A stretch of 36,211 bases of DNA from Thermomonas sp. (lineage in GTDB: Bacteria; Pseudomonadota; Gammaproteobacteria; Xanthomonadales; Xanthomonadaceae), in assembly GCA_020692565.1 (NCBI GenBank), contig JAIMKJ010000007.1, forward strand, positions 12,683 to 48,893, read 5' to 3'. Shown here in pieces: positions 19,693-27,734 of this stretch (within the stretch, counting starts at the first letter, position 1; each line of letters opens with the position of its first letter). The notes under the pieces were generated by a model, which worked only from the letters and a program-made list of their open reading frames with translations, had not been told where the DNA came from and did not search any database. Both the position numbers and the translations under genes were made by a program.

Positions 19693-20097
19693 ATGGCTTT
19701 CGCGCAAGCAGATTCCCGGCAGGACGCCATTTCGGAAATGAACATCACTCCGTTGGTCGACGTGATGCTGGTGATGCTGGTGATCTTCATGATCGCCGCC
19801 CCGGTCTTCAGCCAGGCGATTCCGCTGACGCTGCCGCAAACGCCCCCGATCAATCGGGAGTCGCCACCGCCGCCGATCGAACTGCGCATCGACGCGGCAG
19901 GCGAAGTGTTCCTGGGCGGTCAGCCGATGCCGGTCTCGGCGTTGTCGTCGGTGTTTTCGGCCGAACTCGAACGTGCCGGCAGTCAACCGGTGATCCTGAG
20001 CATCGATGCCAATGGCGAAGCCGATTATCAGGTCGTGGCCAGAGTGCTGGCGGTCGCGCAGAACAGTGGTCTGGGCAATATCCGCTTCAAGCACTGA
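19693..20097 (+). CDS. Third ExbD/TolR-family biopolymer transporter
   Basis: The 134-residue product has [20 protein letters not shown] with the conserved Asp, then a periplasmic domain with a Pro-rich neck (NRESPPPPIELRI). It starts MAFAQADSRQD at 19693, with GAGGAG upstream. The strong terminator at 19572-19599 separates it from the tonB operon, so it must have its own promoter or rely on readthrough. No extra exbB lies next to it. It may share ExbB or work with a TonB-like protein elsewhere, such as the lipoprotein-like one at 691-1752. Confidence 0.93.
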   Translation: MAFAQADSRQDAISEMNITPLVDVMLVMLVIFMIAAPVFSQAIPLTLPQTPPINRESPPPPIELRIDAAGEVFLGGQPMPVSALSSVFSAELERAGSQPVILSIDANGEADYQVVARVLAVAQNSGLGNIRFKH

Positions 20098-20114
20098 AGC
20101 GTCGCGACGTTCGG

Positions 20115-20149
20115 GAAACGGGCGGCCGATGGTCGCCCGTTTCGTTTGT
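20115..20149 (+). terminator. Terminator between convergent exbD3 and pdxJ
   Basis: A 10-bp stem (GAAACGGGCG / CGCCCGTTTC) with a 9-base loop is followed by GTTTGT. It lies 17 bases after the third exbD. Confidence 0.6.
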
Positions 20150-20180
20150 CGGGACCGGCGGCCGAACCCGCAGGATCGGA

Positions 20181-20936
20181 TCAGCGGCGAGCCGCAGCGA
20201 TGACGGCGAGATAACGCTTCACGGTCGCATCGAGCCCGGCATAGAGCGCCTCGCCGATCAGCGCGTGGCCGATCGAGACTTCCAGCACCTCGGGCACCTC
20301 GTGCAGGAATTGCCCGAGATTGGTCTGGCTCAGATCGTGCCCGGCATTCACGCCCAGCCCATGCGCAGCGGCCGATCGAGCGGTGCGCGCGAAGACGGGC
20401 AACTGCGATTCGGGATTGCCGGCAGCGAAGGCGTCGGCGTACGGGCCGGTGTAAAGCTCGATCCGATCGGCGCCGCTGGCCGCGGCTGCGTTGATGTCCG
20501 CATCGGCATCGGCGAACAGCGCGACCCGGCAACCCAATCCCTTCAGCGCCGACACCTGGGCACGCAGTCTGTCGAGGTCGCGCGCGAAGTCGAAACCGTG
20601 GTCCGAGGTGAGCTGGCCGTCGCCGTCGGGTACCAGGGTCGCCTGCGCCGGCCGGGTTTCGGCGCAGAGGGCGTGGAAGCCCGGATAGCCGGCGCGCGGC
20701 GGTGCGAACGGATTGCCTTCGACATTGAATTCGACGGCGTATTCGCGGGTCAATTCGGCCAGCGCGTAGACATCGTCGGCGCGGATGTGGCGCGCATCGG
20801 GGCGCGGATGCACGGTGATGCCGTGCGCACCGGCGTCCAGGCAAGCCCGGGCTGCGGCCACCACATCGGGATCGCGGCCGCCGCGCGAATTGCGCAACAC
20901 CGCGATCTTGTTGACGTTGACGCTGAGGACGGTCAA
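20181..20936 (-). CDS. pdxJ: Pyridoxine 5'-phosphate synthase
   Basis: PdxJ condenses 1-deoxy-D-xylulose 5-phosphate with 3-amino-2-oxopropyl phosphate in the DXP-dependent vitamin B6 pathway. The 251-residue product has [40 protein letters not shown] and the C-terminal [16 protein letters not shown]. The start is TTG: the conserved N-terminus ([10 protein letters not shown]) admits no ATG. No Shine-Dalgarno is visible, and the gene begins 22 bases after the stop of the small membrane protein gene, so coupling is likely. Confidence 0.97.
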   Translation of the reverse strand: MTVLSVNVNKIAVLRNSRGGRDPDVVAAARACLDAGAHGITVHPRPDARHIRADDVYALAELTREYAVEFNVEGNPFAPPRAGYPGFHALCAETRPAQATLVPDGDGQLTSDHGFDFARDLDRLRAQVSALKGLGCRVALFADADADINAAAASGADRIELYTGPYADAFAAGNPESQLPVFARTARSAAAHGLGVNAGHDLSQTNLGQFLHEVPEVLEVSIGHALIGEALYAGLDATVKRYLAVIAAARR

Positions 20937-20958
20937 GACGGCGCGCGCGCGATCGCGA

Positions 20959-21249
20959 TCAGGACTGCGCGGCGTCGCCGTTGGCCGGCATCGATGTCGC
21001 GCCGGGCGCAGCGGCGGCTTCGGCGCGCTTGGCTTCGGCCAGTTCGCGGAGGCGACGCAGTTCCTGCGGGTCGATCAGCATGGTTTCGCTGCGGGCGCTG
21101 TTGTCCACGCGCTGCGCCAGCAGGCTCATGATCGCGACCAGACTCAGGCCCAGCGAACCGAGCACACAGAGGATCACGACCGCCATCGAACCGGCGCTCA
21201 GGGCGATCAGGAAAAGACCGACGGCAAACAACAGAAGTAACCAGGGCAT
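20959..21249 (-). CDS. Small two-helix membrane protein upstream of pdxJ
   Basis: The 96-residue product has two hydrophobic helices ([20 protein letters not shown], then [20 protein letters not shown]), then a charged cytoplasmic tail ([17 protein letters not shown]). The start at 21249 has AAGGA eight bases upstream and is the only start that yields a sensible product, although the frame is open much further back through the cls gene. I recognise no family. It is probably co-transcribed with pdxJ. Confidence 0.8.
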   Translation of the reverse strand: MPWLLLLFAVGLFLIALSAGSMAVVILCVLGSLGLSLVAIMSLLAQRVDNSARSETMLIDPQELRRLRELAEAKRAEAAAAPGATSMPANGDAAQS

Positions 21250-21392
21250 GAGGCGCGTCCTTACCGGGAGATGCAACCGGGGGAGAGGGAGGGACGGGCG
21301 CCAGTCTACTCCGGAGGCGCCCGCCGCCGACAGCCCGCCCGCCGGTCCGGCCCTGCCGTCCGTCGCCCCCTGGACGAAGCAATGTGACGCAT

Positions 21393-22859
21393 CTACAGCA
21401 GCGGCGACATCAGCCGGGCCAGCGCTTCGGGCAGCCGGCTCCTGAACAGCGAGCGCTGCCGCTCGCCGCGGACGCGCGGAGCGTTGGCGAATTCGCCTTC
21501 GATCAGCTTCGCCAAGCGTTCGCCGACGGTACAGTCCTGGAACAGCATCGACACCTCGAAATTCAGCCGGAAGCTGCGGTGATCGAAATTCGCGCTGCCG
21601 ATGATGACCGAGCACGTGTCCACCAGCAGCGCCTTGGTGTGGAGCATCCGCGGCCCGTACTCGTAGATCTTCACCCCGGCCGCCAGCAGGTCGTCGTAAT
21701 ACGAGCGCGCCGCCATCGTCACCAATTGCGAGTCGCTCATCCGCGGCACGATCAGGCGCACGTCCAGGCCGCCCAGCGCGGCCGAAGTCAGCGCCATCAT
21801 CGCCGCTTCGCCGGGCACGAAATACGGCGTGACCAGCCACACCCGCTCGCGCGCGGCGTGGATCAGGCTCACATGCATGCGATGGATCGCTTCCCACGAC
21901 GAATCCGGCCCGGAGGTCAGCACCTGCGCCGAAATCGCGCCGGCTTCGCTGGCAGGCAGGGTGCGCGCGATATCGGAGATGAAATCGCGGCGGCCGGTGG
22001 CGTAGACCCAATCCTCGGCGAACACGAGTTGCAGCGTGCGCACCGCGTCGCCTTCGATGCGCAGATGCAGGTCGCGGTATGCATCGTTGCGCAGGCGATC
22101 GTTCTGGGCATCGGTGATATTGATGCCGCCGGTGTAGGCGATGCGGCTGTCGATCACCACGATCTTGCGATGGGTGCGCAGGTTCAACCACGGACGCCAC
22201 CAGAACCGCCAGAAATGGCTGGGATGGAACCACGCGACTTCGCCGCCGGCATCCACCAGCGGCGCGAGAAACGCGCGCGAACACGAGCCGGAACCGATGG
22301 CATCCAGCAACACCCGCACGCGCACGCCGCGCGCGGCGCAGGCAATCAGCGCATCGCGAACCATCCCGCCGCTGCGGTCGGGCATGAAGATGTAGTACTC
22401 CAGATGCACCTGGTGCTGCGCGCGGCCGAGGTCGCCGATCAGCGCGTCGTACTTCGCGGCGCCGTCCACCAGCAGGCGCACATCGCGCAGCGTGCCTGGC
22501 GCCAGACCCGTGGCCGTCTGCGCCAGTTTCGCGAGTTCGCGCGCATCGGCCGAGTCGGCGGCATCGCAGGTATCGCCCAGCGCAGCGCCCTCCAGACGGC
22601 TGCGCGCGCGGCGCAGCCGTTGGCGCTGGATCTTCTGCGGGCCCAGCAGGTGATAGATCAGGAACCCGATGTAGGGCAGCAGCGCCAGGCCCAGCAGCCA
22701 GCTCAGCGTCGCGACCGGCTCGCGCTTCTGCAGTACGATCCAGCCGCCCAACAGCAACAGATACGCCGCCCAGCCGATGAGCAGCGCGGGGCCGATCTTC
22801 TCGCCGATCACCGGAATCGCGTGCAGCCAGTCCCACACCCCATTCCAGATTTCGGACAT
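21393..22859 (-). CDS. cls: Cardiolipin synthase (ClsA type)
   Basis: The enzyme joins two phosphatidylglycerol molecules into cardiolipin plus glycerol. The 488-residue product has two N-terminal TM helices (about 23-42 and 50-70, the PLDc_N region) and two phospholipase D HKD motifs: HRKIVVID (His230) and HTKALLVD (His407), each followed by GG/GSxN. Length matches ClsA. It is convergent with nothing and divergent from the radical SAM gene, only 52 bases away. Confidence 0.95.
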   Translation of the reverse strand: MSEIWNGVWDWLHAIPVIGEKIGPALLIGWAAYLLLLGGWIVLQKREPVATLSWLLGLALLPYIGFLIYHLLGPQKIQRQRLRRARSRLEGAALGDTCDAADSADARELAKLAQTATGLAPGTLRDVRLLVDGAAKYDALIGDLGRAQHQVHLEYYIFMPDRSGGMVRDALIACAARGVRVRVLLDAIGSGSCSRAFLAPLVDAGGEVAWFHPSHFWRFWWRPWLNLRTHRKIVVIDSRIAYTGGINITDAQNDRLRNDAYRDLHLRIEGDAVRTLQLVFAEDWVYATGRRDFISDIARTLPASEAGAISAQVLTSGPDSSWEAIHRMHVSLIHAARERVWLVTPYFVPGEAAMMALTSAALGGLDVRLIVPRMSDSQLVTMAARSYYDDLLAAGVKIYEYGPRMLHTKALLVDTCSVIIGSANFDHRSFRLNFEVSMLFQDCTVGERLAKLIEGEFANAPRVRGERQRSLFRSRLPEALARLMSPLL

Positions 22860-22911
22860 GCCCGGGAACTCCGTCGCAACGGCTGCGACTTGCGCGCGCT
22901 AGCCTACTCCG

Positions 22912-24051
22912 ATGGCACAGGGCGGCAAAGTCGACGAAGCGACCCACAACCTGCTGCGCAGCGGGCCGGTGAAAGGTCGCGGTGCGGCCTCGTACGTGCG
23001 CGGGCGCTTCGAGAAGACCGTCGTCGAGGCCGAAGACGACGGCTGGGGATCGGTCTACGCCGTCGACGAGGGCGAAGCGGATGCGCGGCCGCTGAAGCTG
23101 CGCACCGAAGTCACCGAAGAGCGCGCGCGCAGCATCGTCAGCCGCAACCAGTCGCCGGATCTTCCGTTCAGTCAGTCGCTGAATCCCTATCGCGGATGCG
23201 AGCACGGATGTGTTTATTGTTTCGCGCGGCCGTCGCACGCGTATCTCGATCTGTCGCCGGGCCTCGACTTCGAAACCAGGCTGTACGCGAAGACCAACGC
23301 CGCCGAAATGCTGCGCAAGGAGTTCGCGCGCAAGGCTTACCGCTGTTCGCCGATCTCGCTCGGCATCAACACCGACGCCTACCAGCCGATCGAACGCCGC
23401 TACCGCATCACCCGGCAGCTGCTGGAAGTGTTCGCCGAACACCGCCACCCGGTCAGCCTGATCACCAAGAGCGCGTTGATCCAGCGCGACATCGATCTGC
23501 TCGCACCGATGGCGCAGCAGGGCCTGGTAACGGTGTACGTGTCGATCACCTCGCTCGACAACCAGCTGTCGTCGAAACTCGAACCGCGCGCCGCCGCGCC
23601 GCACACGCGTCTGAAAACCGTGCAGGCGCTGCACGAGGCCGGCATCCCGGTCGGCACGATGGTCGCGCCGATCATCCCGATGATCACCGACCGCGAGATC
23701 GAACACATCCTCGAAGCCGCCTACGCCCACGGTGCCCGCGCGGCCGGCTACGTGCTGTTGCGGCTGCCGCACGAATTGAAGGACGTGTGGCGCGAATGGT
23801 TGGCTTTGCATTACCCCGAACGCGCCGCGCACGTAATGAGCCTCGTGCAGCAGATGCGCGGCGGCAAGGACTACGACAGCGCCTACGGCACCCGCATGCG
23901 CGGCGAAGGCCCGTTCGCGGATCTCATCGCGATGCGGTTCGCGAAGGCGTACAAGCGGATCGGATTCGGGCGATTGCCGGCGTTGGATTGTTCGAAGTTC
24001 GCGGTGCCGGTGGCGGAGAAGCCCGATTCGCCGCAGGGGAGTCTGTTCTAG
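22912..24051 (+). CDS. PA0069 family radical SAM protein
   Basis: The 379-residue product has the radical SAM cluster motif CEHGCVYC (Cys96, Cys100, Cys103) in NPYRGCEHGCVYCFARPSHAY, typical of the Rv2578c/PA0069 and SplB-like group. The N-terminus has KGRGAASYVRGRFEKTVVEA, also typical. Substrate and function of the family are not established. It is preceded by only 52 bases shared with divergent cls. No Shine-Dalgarno is obvious. Confidence 0.93.
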   Translation: MAQGGKVDEATHNLLRSGPVKGRGAASYVRGRFEKTVVEAEDDGWGSVYAVDEGEADARPLKLRTEVTEERARSIVSRNQSPDLPFSQSLNPYRGCEHGCVYCFARPSHAYLDLSPGLDFETRLYAKTNAAEMLRKEFARKAYRCSPISLGINTDAYQPIERRYRITRQLLEVFAEHRHPVSLITKSALIQRDIDLLAPMAQQGLVTVYVSITSLDNQLSSKLEPRAAAPHTRLKTVQALHEAGIPVGTMVAPIIPMITDREIEHILEAAYAHGARAAGYVLLRLPHELKDVWREWLALHYPERAAHVMSLVQQMRGGKDYDSAYGTRMRGEGPFADLIAMRFAKAYKRIGFGRLPALDCSKFAVPVAEKPDSPQGSLF

Positions 24052-24059
24052 AAGAACGT

Positions 24060-24126
24060 CCTCACCCTTCGCTTGCTTTTGCTCTCCCGCAACGCGGGGA
24101 GAGGGTGCCCGACAGGGCGGGTGAGG
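24060..24126. repeat. Nested palindromic intergenic element
   Basis: Outer arms CCTCACCC / GGGTGAGG and inner arms CTCTCCC / GGGAGAG are nested within 67 bases directly after the radical SAM gene. This is a REP-like pattern and could act as a 3' hairpin. Confidence 0.55.
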
Positions 24127-24237
24127 GGCGCTTTGGCTGTTGTTTCTTTCGGGTTGACGGTGGGTGTGAGGATGGCCAGTATCATCGGCCGAAGCCCCGA
24201 ATGGGGCGTTGAAACGCGCTAGCCCAGAGGTGCAAGC

Positions 24238-24609
24238 ATGATCGAAACCGTATCCCCGAAAATTGTGGCGTCAGCGCTCACCGAGCTCTGGTCGCCCCGT
24301 GTGATTGCCGAGGTCGATGACGCATACATCAAGGTCGCGAAAGTCCGTGGCTCGTTGGCATGGCACAGTCACGAGAACGAAGACGAACTGTTTCTCGTCC
24401 TCAAAGGCTCTCTGCGCATCGAGATGGAGGGCGGGACGGTCGAGCTCAACGAGGGCGAGATGTTCGTCGTGCCCAAGGGCACGCAGCACAATCCGGTCGC
24501 CGACGAGGAATGCCATCTGATGCTCATCGAGCGCAAGTCGACAGCCCACACGGGCGACGTCGCAACTGAAAAGACACGCTCGATCGCCGATCAATTGCGG
24601 CCGTTGTAA
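24238..24609 (+). CDS. Single-domain cupin protein
   Basis: The 123-residue product has cupin motif 1, WHSHENEDELFLVLKGSL (metal ligands His43, His45, Glu49), and motif 2, GEMFVVPKGTQHNP (His84), so the metal site is complete. It is probably a cytoplasmic metal-binding enzyme or sensor of unknown substrate. AGAGG lies upstream of the ATG. It is not in an operon. Confidence 0.93.
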   Translation: MIETVSPKIVASALTELWSPRVIAEVDDAYIKVAKVRGSLAWHSHENEDELFLVLKGSLRIEMEGGTVELNEGEMFVVPKGTQHNPVADEECHLMLIERKSTAHTGDVATEKTRSIADQLRPL

Positions 24610-24660
24610 GCCGCTTCTCCGGGTAGCGGGCCAGCCCGTAGATCCCACGCGTAAATCCCC

Positions 24661-24684
24661 GGGTAGAGCCTTCGGTTTCTACCC
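24661..24684 (+). terminator. Hairpin downstream of the cupin gene
   Basis: GGGTAGAGCC-TTCG-GTTTCTACCC forms a stem with a TTCG tetraloop and one internal mismatch. No T tract follows, so a role as terminator is uncertain. Confidence 0.35.
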
Positions 24685-24723
24685 AATGGAAAGGACTCCT
24701 CCCGCGGATACGGCATCTGGAGC

Positions 24724-24787
24724 TGTAGGCCGGGACAGGGACCCAGCCAGCGATGTAGAAGATGCCGGGTCAATGACCCGGCCTACA
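24724..24787. repeat. Palindromic repeat element (GTAGGCCGGG type)
   Basis: Outer arms TGTAGGCCGGG / CCCGGCCTACA enclose an inner perfect hairpin GCCGGGTC-AAT-GACCCGGC. The arm recurs at 24873-24883. It looks like a REP-family intergenic repeat. Confidence 0.6.
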
Positions 24788-24925
24788 TTCGGAGATTGTT
24801 CGAACCACGCGATGCTTCAATCCCGACGATCACGCATTGCGGCGACGGGAAATTCGTAATGGCGGGTGCAAGACCCGGCCTACGCCGCTGCGCTCTACCC
24901 GGGCTACGAAACCGATGCGTTGCGA

Positions 24926-25300
24926 TCACGAGGAAATCGTGCCGTGAAACCAGGCTTTCGTACGCTTCGAGAGCAGCATCATGAGGAACAACGCCGAGCC
25001 GGAGGTTATTTCCACGACGGCGATCACTTGTCCGGGCAGCAGAAAATCGCCGTGGAACTCACGGGTTGGTGGAAACACCACGTTGATCAATACGATGAAG
25101 AACGCCATGGAGCGCATCCATGGCCATGTCCATGCCGTTCGACGCATGAACAATACCGTCAGGATGACGATACCAAGACAGATCAGAGGTGTCGTCACTA
25201 ACGCAATACCGGATTCGTAGAAGAAAGACAGAATTCCGAACGCGATATTCGAGAGGATGAATGCCCAGCAGGCAAGCCTTGCAAAAATCGGCACGGTCAC
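24926..25300 (-). CDS. Small four-helix membrane protein
   Basis: The 124-residue product has four hydrophobic segments (LACWAFILSNIAFGILSFFY; ALVTTPLICLGIVILTVLFM; SMAFFIVLINVVF; QVIAVVEITSGSALFLMMLL). It begins at GTG 25300, and its GTGA overlaps the stop of the upstream 2OG oxygenase gene, so translation is probably coupled. No family recognised. The Cys- and Met-containing helices and lack of charged residues inside them do not suggest a transporter. Confidence 0.75.
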   Translation of the reverse strand: MTVPIFARLACWAFILSNIAFGILSFFYESGIALVTTPLICLGIVILTVLFMRRTAWTWPWMRSMAFFIVLINVVFPPTREFHGDFLLPGQVIAVVEITSGSALFLMMLLSKRTKAWFHGTISS

Positions 25301-26064
25301 GTCTGCCCGTACAGCACGTCCGCCCGCTGAAACAAAATCCAGCTCGTCGCGATGAACTTGTCGCCGCGCTGCGGACGGTTGCCGCGGTGGGTGTGGGTGA
25401 AGGCGGTCGGTGCGATCAGCAGCGCGCCGGTTTCCGGTTTCACCTTGCGCTGCTGGAACATGAATTCGGTTTCGCCTTCCTCGAAATCGTCGTTGAGGTA
25501 GAGCGTCCACAGCAGGTGGCGGTGCAGGGTTTCGGCGGTGTTGTCGCGCGGGTACAGCTCGCAGTGCCAGTAGGGATAGCCGCCTTCGCCGGCGCCGTAC
25601 CACTGCAGGTTGATGCTGCCGGGCCGCAGGCAGGTGCGGATCAGTTCGATGATGCCGGCGTCGTCCTTCGCCGCCAGGTCGTCCGCGGACAGGCGTTGCA
25701 ATGCGCCGTCGGGGCCGGGCTGCTGCAGCATCAGCGGCGCGATCAGCGCCTGCGGGTATTCGCGCAGGTAGCGGATCAGGGCGCCGAGCATCGCCATGTT
25801 CAAGGTCTGTTCGACCTGTTGCCACTCGGGATTGCCGGTGATGGTGATGTCGCGGCTGCGCTTGAGCTCGGGGTAGACGCCGCCACCCACCTGGCCGGGC
25901 CGCAGCGCGTCGCTGGCGCGGATATGGCCGACGATCTCGGCGCAGATCTCCGGCGCCAGGGCGTTGGGGGTGACGGCGATGAAATCCTTCACGTGAGCCT
26001 CCTTCTGTGGAACATCCTTCTCTGGAACGTCCTTGTCCGGCACGGCGGCGTCGGGCGTGCTCAT
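25297..26064 (-). CDS. 2OG-Fe(II) oxygenase family protein
   Basis: The 255-residue product shows a probable iron site: WHCELYPRD (His167, Glu169) and, downstream, FTHTHRGNRPQRGDKF (His224 or His226). Glu replaces the more usual Asp of the HxD motif, which is tolerated in parts of the superfamily. The core has ETGALLIAPTAFTHTHRG, typical of prolyl-4-hydroxylase-like oxygenases. The N-terminus has a short degenerate repeat (VPDKDVPEKDVPQKE) that may be dispensable. Substrate unknown. It forms a two-gene unit with the membrane protein gene at 24926-25300. Confidence 0.85.
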   Translation of the reverse strand: MSTPDAAVPDKDVPEKDVPQKEAHVKDFIAVTPNALAPEICAEIVGHIRASDALRPGQVGGGVYPELKRSRDITITGNPEWQQVEQTLNMAMLGALIRYLREYPQALIAPLMLQQPGPDGALQRLSADDLAAKDDAGIIELIRTCLRPGSINLQWYGAGEGGYPYWHCELYPRDNTAETLHRHLLWTLYLNDDFEEGETEFMFQQRKVKPETGALLIAPTAFTHTHRGNRPQRGDKFIATSWILFQRADVLYGQT

Positions 26065-26549
26065 GCGCGTGCGTCGGATTCGATGCCGCGCCGCGCGACG
26101 GCCGTCGCGTTCAGCCGCCGCAGGCCGGTGCAGACAGGGCGGTGGCGCAGGGAGCGGGTCGGGGACACGGGCGAGGCTGCGGTCATGGCGGGCGGGTCCG
26201 GCGGGCGAGCGCGTATTCTCGCCTACTCGGGCCGGGGCATCGTCTCATGCGATGGGGAGACGGTGGATCTGCGGTTTCGCTGCGGTGTTTTCGGCTAAGT
26301 GTTTGCCTGGGCAGGTTTTCCCCGGCATAATGCGCGGCTCGTTACGCCCGGCCCGATTGCATCCGGCCCGGAGGACAGGTCCGCGAACCCGTCCGCCAGC
26401 GCAGCGACACCCCCGAATCCCGTTCGCAAGGTGAACGCTCCTGCCGATCCATCGGCGTGGGCCGACGCCGGGGCCGCCGTCTCCCGGGCTATGGGAGGCC
26501 ACCGCAGATCGCACGATTCTCTCGCGCGTTCTTATCGATAGAGGTACGT
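26065..26549. other. Long intergenic region and rpmB leader
   Basis: The first 235 or so bases, back to the oxygenase start, show no supported gene. The remainder holds the rpmB promoter and a long leader of about 210 bases. I see no classical riboswitch fold. Frames across this region give Arg/Pro-rich products without motifs. Confidence 0.5.
26303..26331 (+). promoter_or_regulatory. Sigma70-type promoter for rpmB-rpmG
   Basis: TTGCCT (26303-26308) and CATAAT (26326-26331) are separated by 17 bases. This would place the start site about 210 bases before the rpmB ATG. Confidence 0.55.
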
Positions 26550-26786
26550 ATGTCCCGCGAATGCCAAGTCACCGGCAAGCGCGTGCAGAGCGGCAACAAC
26601 GTCTCGCACGCAAACAACAAGACCCGCCGCCGCTTCATGCCCAATCTCCACGAACGCCGCTTCTGGGTGGCTTCCGAGAACCGTTGGGTGAAGCTCCGCG
26701 TTTCCGCCAACGCCCTGCGCACCATCGACAAGAACGGCATCGACGCCGTGCTCGCCGAACTCCGCGCACGCGGCGAAAAGATCTGA
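26550..26786 (+). CDS. rpmB: 50S ribosomal protein L28
   Basis: The 78-residue product begins [20 protein letters not shown] and contains [17 protein letters not shown], the invariant L28 pattern. GAGG lies upstream of the ATG. An upstream in-frame ATG at 26457 adds 31 non-conserved residues. It precedes rpmG by 13 bases, as in most bacteria. Confidence 0.98.
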   Translation: MSRECQVTGKRVQSGNNVSHANNKTRRRFMPNLHERRFWVASENRWVKLRVSANALRTIDKNGIDAVLAELRARGEKI

Positions 26787-26799
26787 GGAGGACTGAACC

Positions 26800-26964
26800 A
26801 TGGCTTCCAAACGCGACAAAATCCGCCTGATCTCTTCGGCCGGTACCGGTCATTTCTACACGACCGACAAGAACAAGAAGAACACGCCCGCCAAGATGGA
26901 GATCAAGAAGTACGATCCCGTCGTCCGCAAGCACGTGATGTACAAGGAAGGCAAGATCAAGTGA
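26800..26964 (+). CDS. rpmG: 50S ribosomal protein L33
   Basis: A 54-residue reading frame encodes [20 protein letters not shown], then [20 protein letters not shown], the L33 family. There is no Cys, so this is the zinc-free form. GAGGAGG precedes the ATG. The stop codon lies at the foot of a long inverted repeat. Confidence 0.98.
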   Translation: MASKRDKIRLISSAGTGHFYTTDKNKKNTPAKMEIKKYDPVVRKHVMYKEGKIK

Positions 26965-27012
26965 CGCAATGGCGCTTTTGCGTGTAACGCAAAAGCCCTT
27001 GCCATTGCGTCA
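26962..27012. repeat. Long inverted repeat after rpmG
   Basis: Arms TGACGCAATGGC (26962-26973) and GCCATTGCGTCA (27001-27012) pair perfectly, and inside them GCTTTTGCGT / ACGCAAAAGC pair, giving 22 bp with a four-base bulge and a three-base loop. The rpmG stop codon is the first three bases of the left arm. A second GC-rich stem (CCCCGC / GCGGGG, 27014-27029) of the type common in these genomes follows. Confidence 0.75.
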
Positions 27013-27041
27013 TCCCCGCGAAGGCGGGGTCCGGCTTCCAG

Positions 27042-27070
27042 AAAAAACCCGCCACACGGCGGGTTTTTTT
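27042..27070. terminator. Bidirectional intrinsic terminator after rpmG
   Basis: A 12-bp stem (AAAAAACCCGCC / GGCGGGTTTTTT) with loop ACAC is followed by a T run on the plus strand and has an A run on its left, so it would work in both directions. Confidence 0.9.
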
Positions 27071-27235
27071 GTGCGCGCTCGAAAAGACGTTCCGGGAACA
27101 GGACTCCGGGCGACTTCGTCGCGCCCGCCACCCGAAGCCGCGATGCGGCATGAATTGTGATGCCGGGCGCGGATTCATGTCCCGGCATTCTTTCCAATAG
27201 GCATGCAGGGGCATACGGACATCACTGGAGACAAC

Positions 27236-27634
27236 ATGGAAACGAAATCGATCCTGCGGGCGCTGCTGCCCGCCGCTCTGATCGCAAGCGGCATGGGCGC
27301 GGCGCCGGCACCGGCGAACGCGCAGTCGCAGACCCCGGCGCTCGGCTGCTACGTCGACACCCCCGCGTTCGACTACCCCACCGAAGGCGCCTGCAACGGC
27401 ACGGCCCCGCCGCTGCGGTCGATCGCCTTCGAAGTGATGTATCGGCAGACGCCCTATTCGCGCTACAGCTATGTCTGGAGCGGGTGCGTACCGAGCGGCC
27501 ATTTCTGCCTGATCCAGAACGCGGGCTCGGGGCCGGGCAACGAAAGGTCGTACACCGTGACCGTGTTGATCACCGACAGCCAGACCGGATTGACGTACAC
27601 CAGGACCGCGACGGCGACGCTATACCGACCATGA
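27236..27634 (+). CDS. Small secreted protein of unknown function
   Basis: The 132-residue product has a signal peptide (METKSILRALLPAALIASGM, likely cleaved after APANA). The mature domain of about 100 residues has four Cys that could form two disulfides, and a beta-rich C-terminus (RSYTVTVLITDSQTGLTYTR) resembling an Ig-like or fibronectin-like strand pattern. No family recognised. GGAGA precedes the ATG. It is preceded by a hairpin-rich gap and is not linked to the next gene. Confidence 0.75.
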   Translation: METKSILRALLPAALIASGMGAAPAPANAQSQTPALGCYVDTPAFDYPTEGACNGTAPPLRSIAFEVMYRQTPYSRYSYVWSGCVPSGHFCLIQNAGSGPGNERSYTVTVLITDSQTGLTYTRTATATLYRP

Positions 27635-27734
27635 AATGAGCGGTGTCCCGGATGCAACCCGCCGCAGGGCGGTTTGCGTCCGGGCGAACCATCGTTCGCC
27701 CACACGCCGCGCGCCGGCGTGGTTCAATCGGTGC

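Larger units (their letters stand above)
24610..24925. other. Intergenic region with several palindromes
   Basis: No gene is visible. The region carries a hairpin with a TTCG loop (24661-24684), a larger palindromic element (24724-24787) and a partial copy of its arm (ACCCGGCCTAC, 24873-24883). The rest shows nothing I recognise. Confidence 0.6.

Noticed and set aside
20959..23832. A 957-residue minus-strand frame
   Set aside because: Only its last 96 codons (the small membrane protein) are real; the rest is out of frame with the cardiolipin synthase gene it covers.
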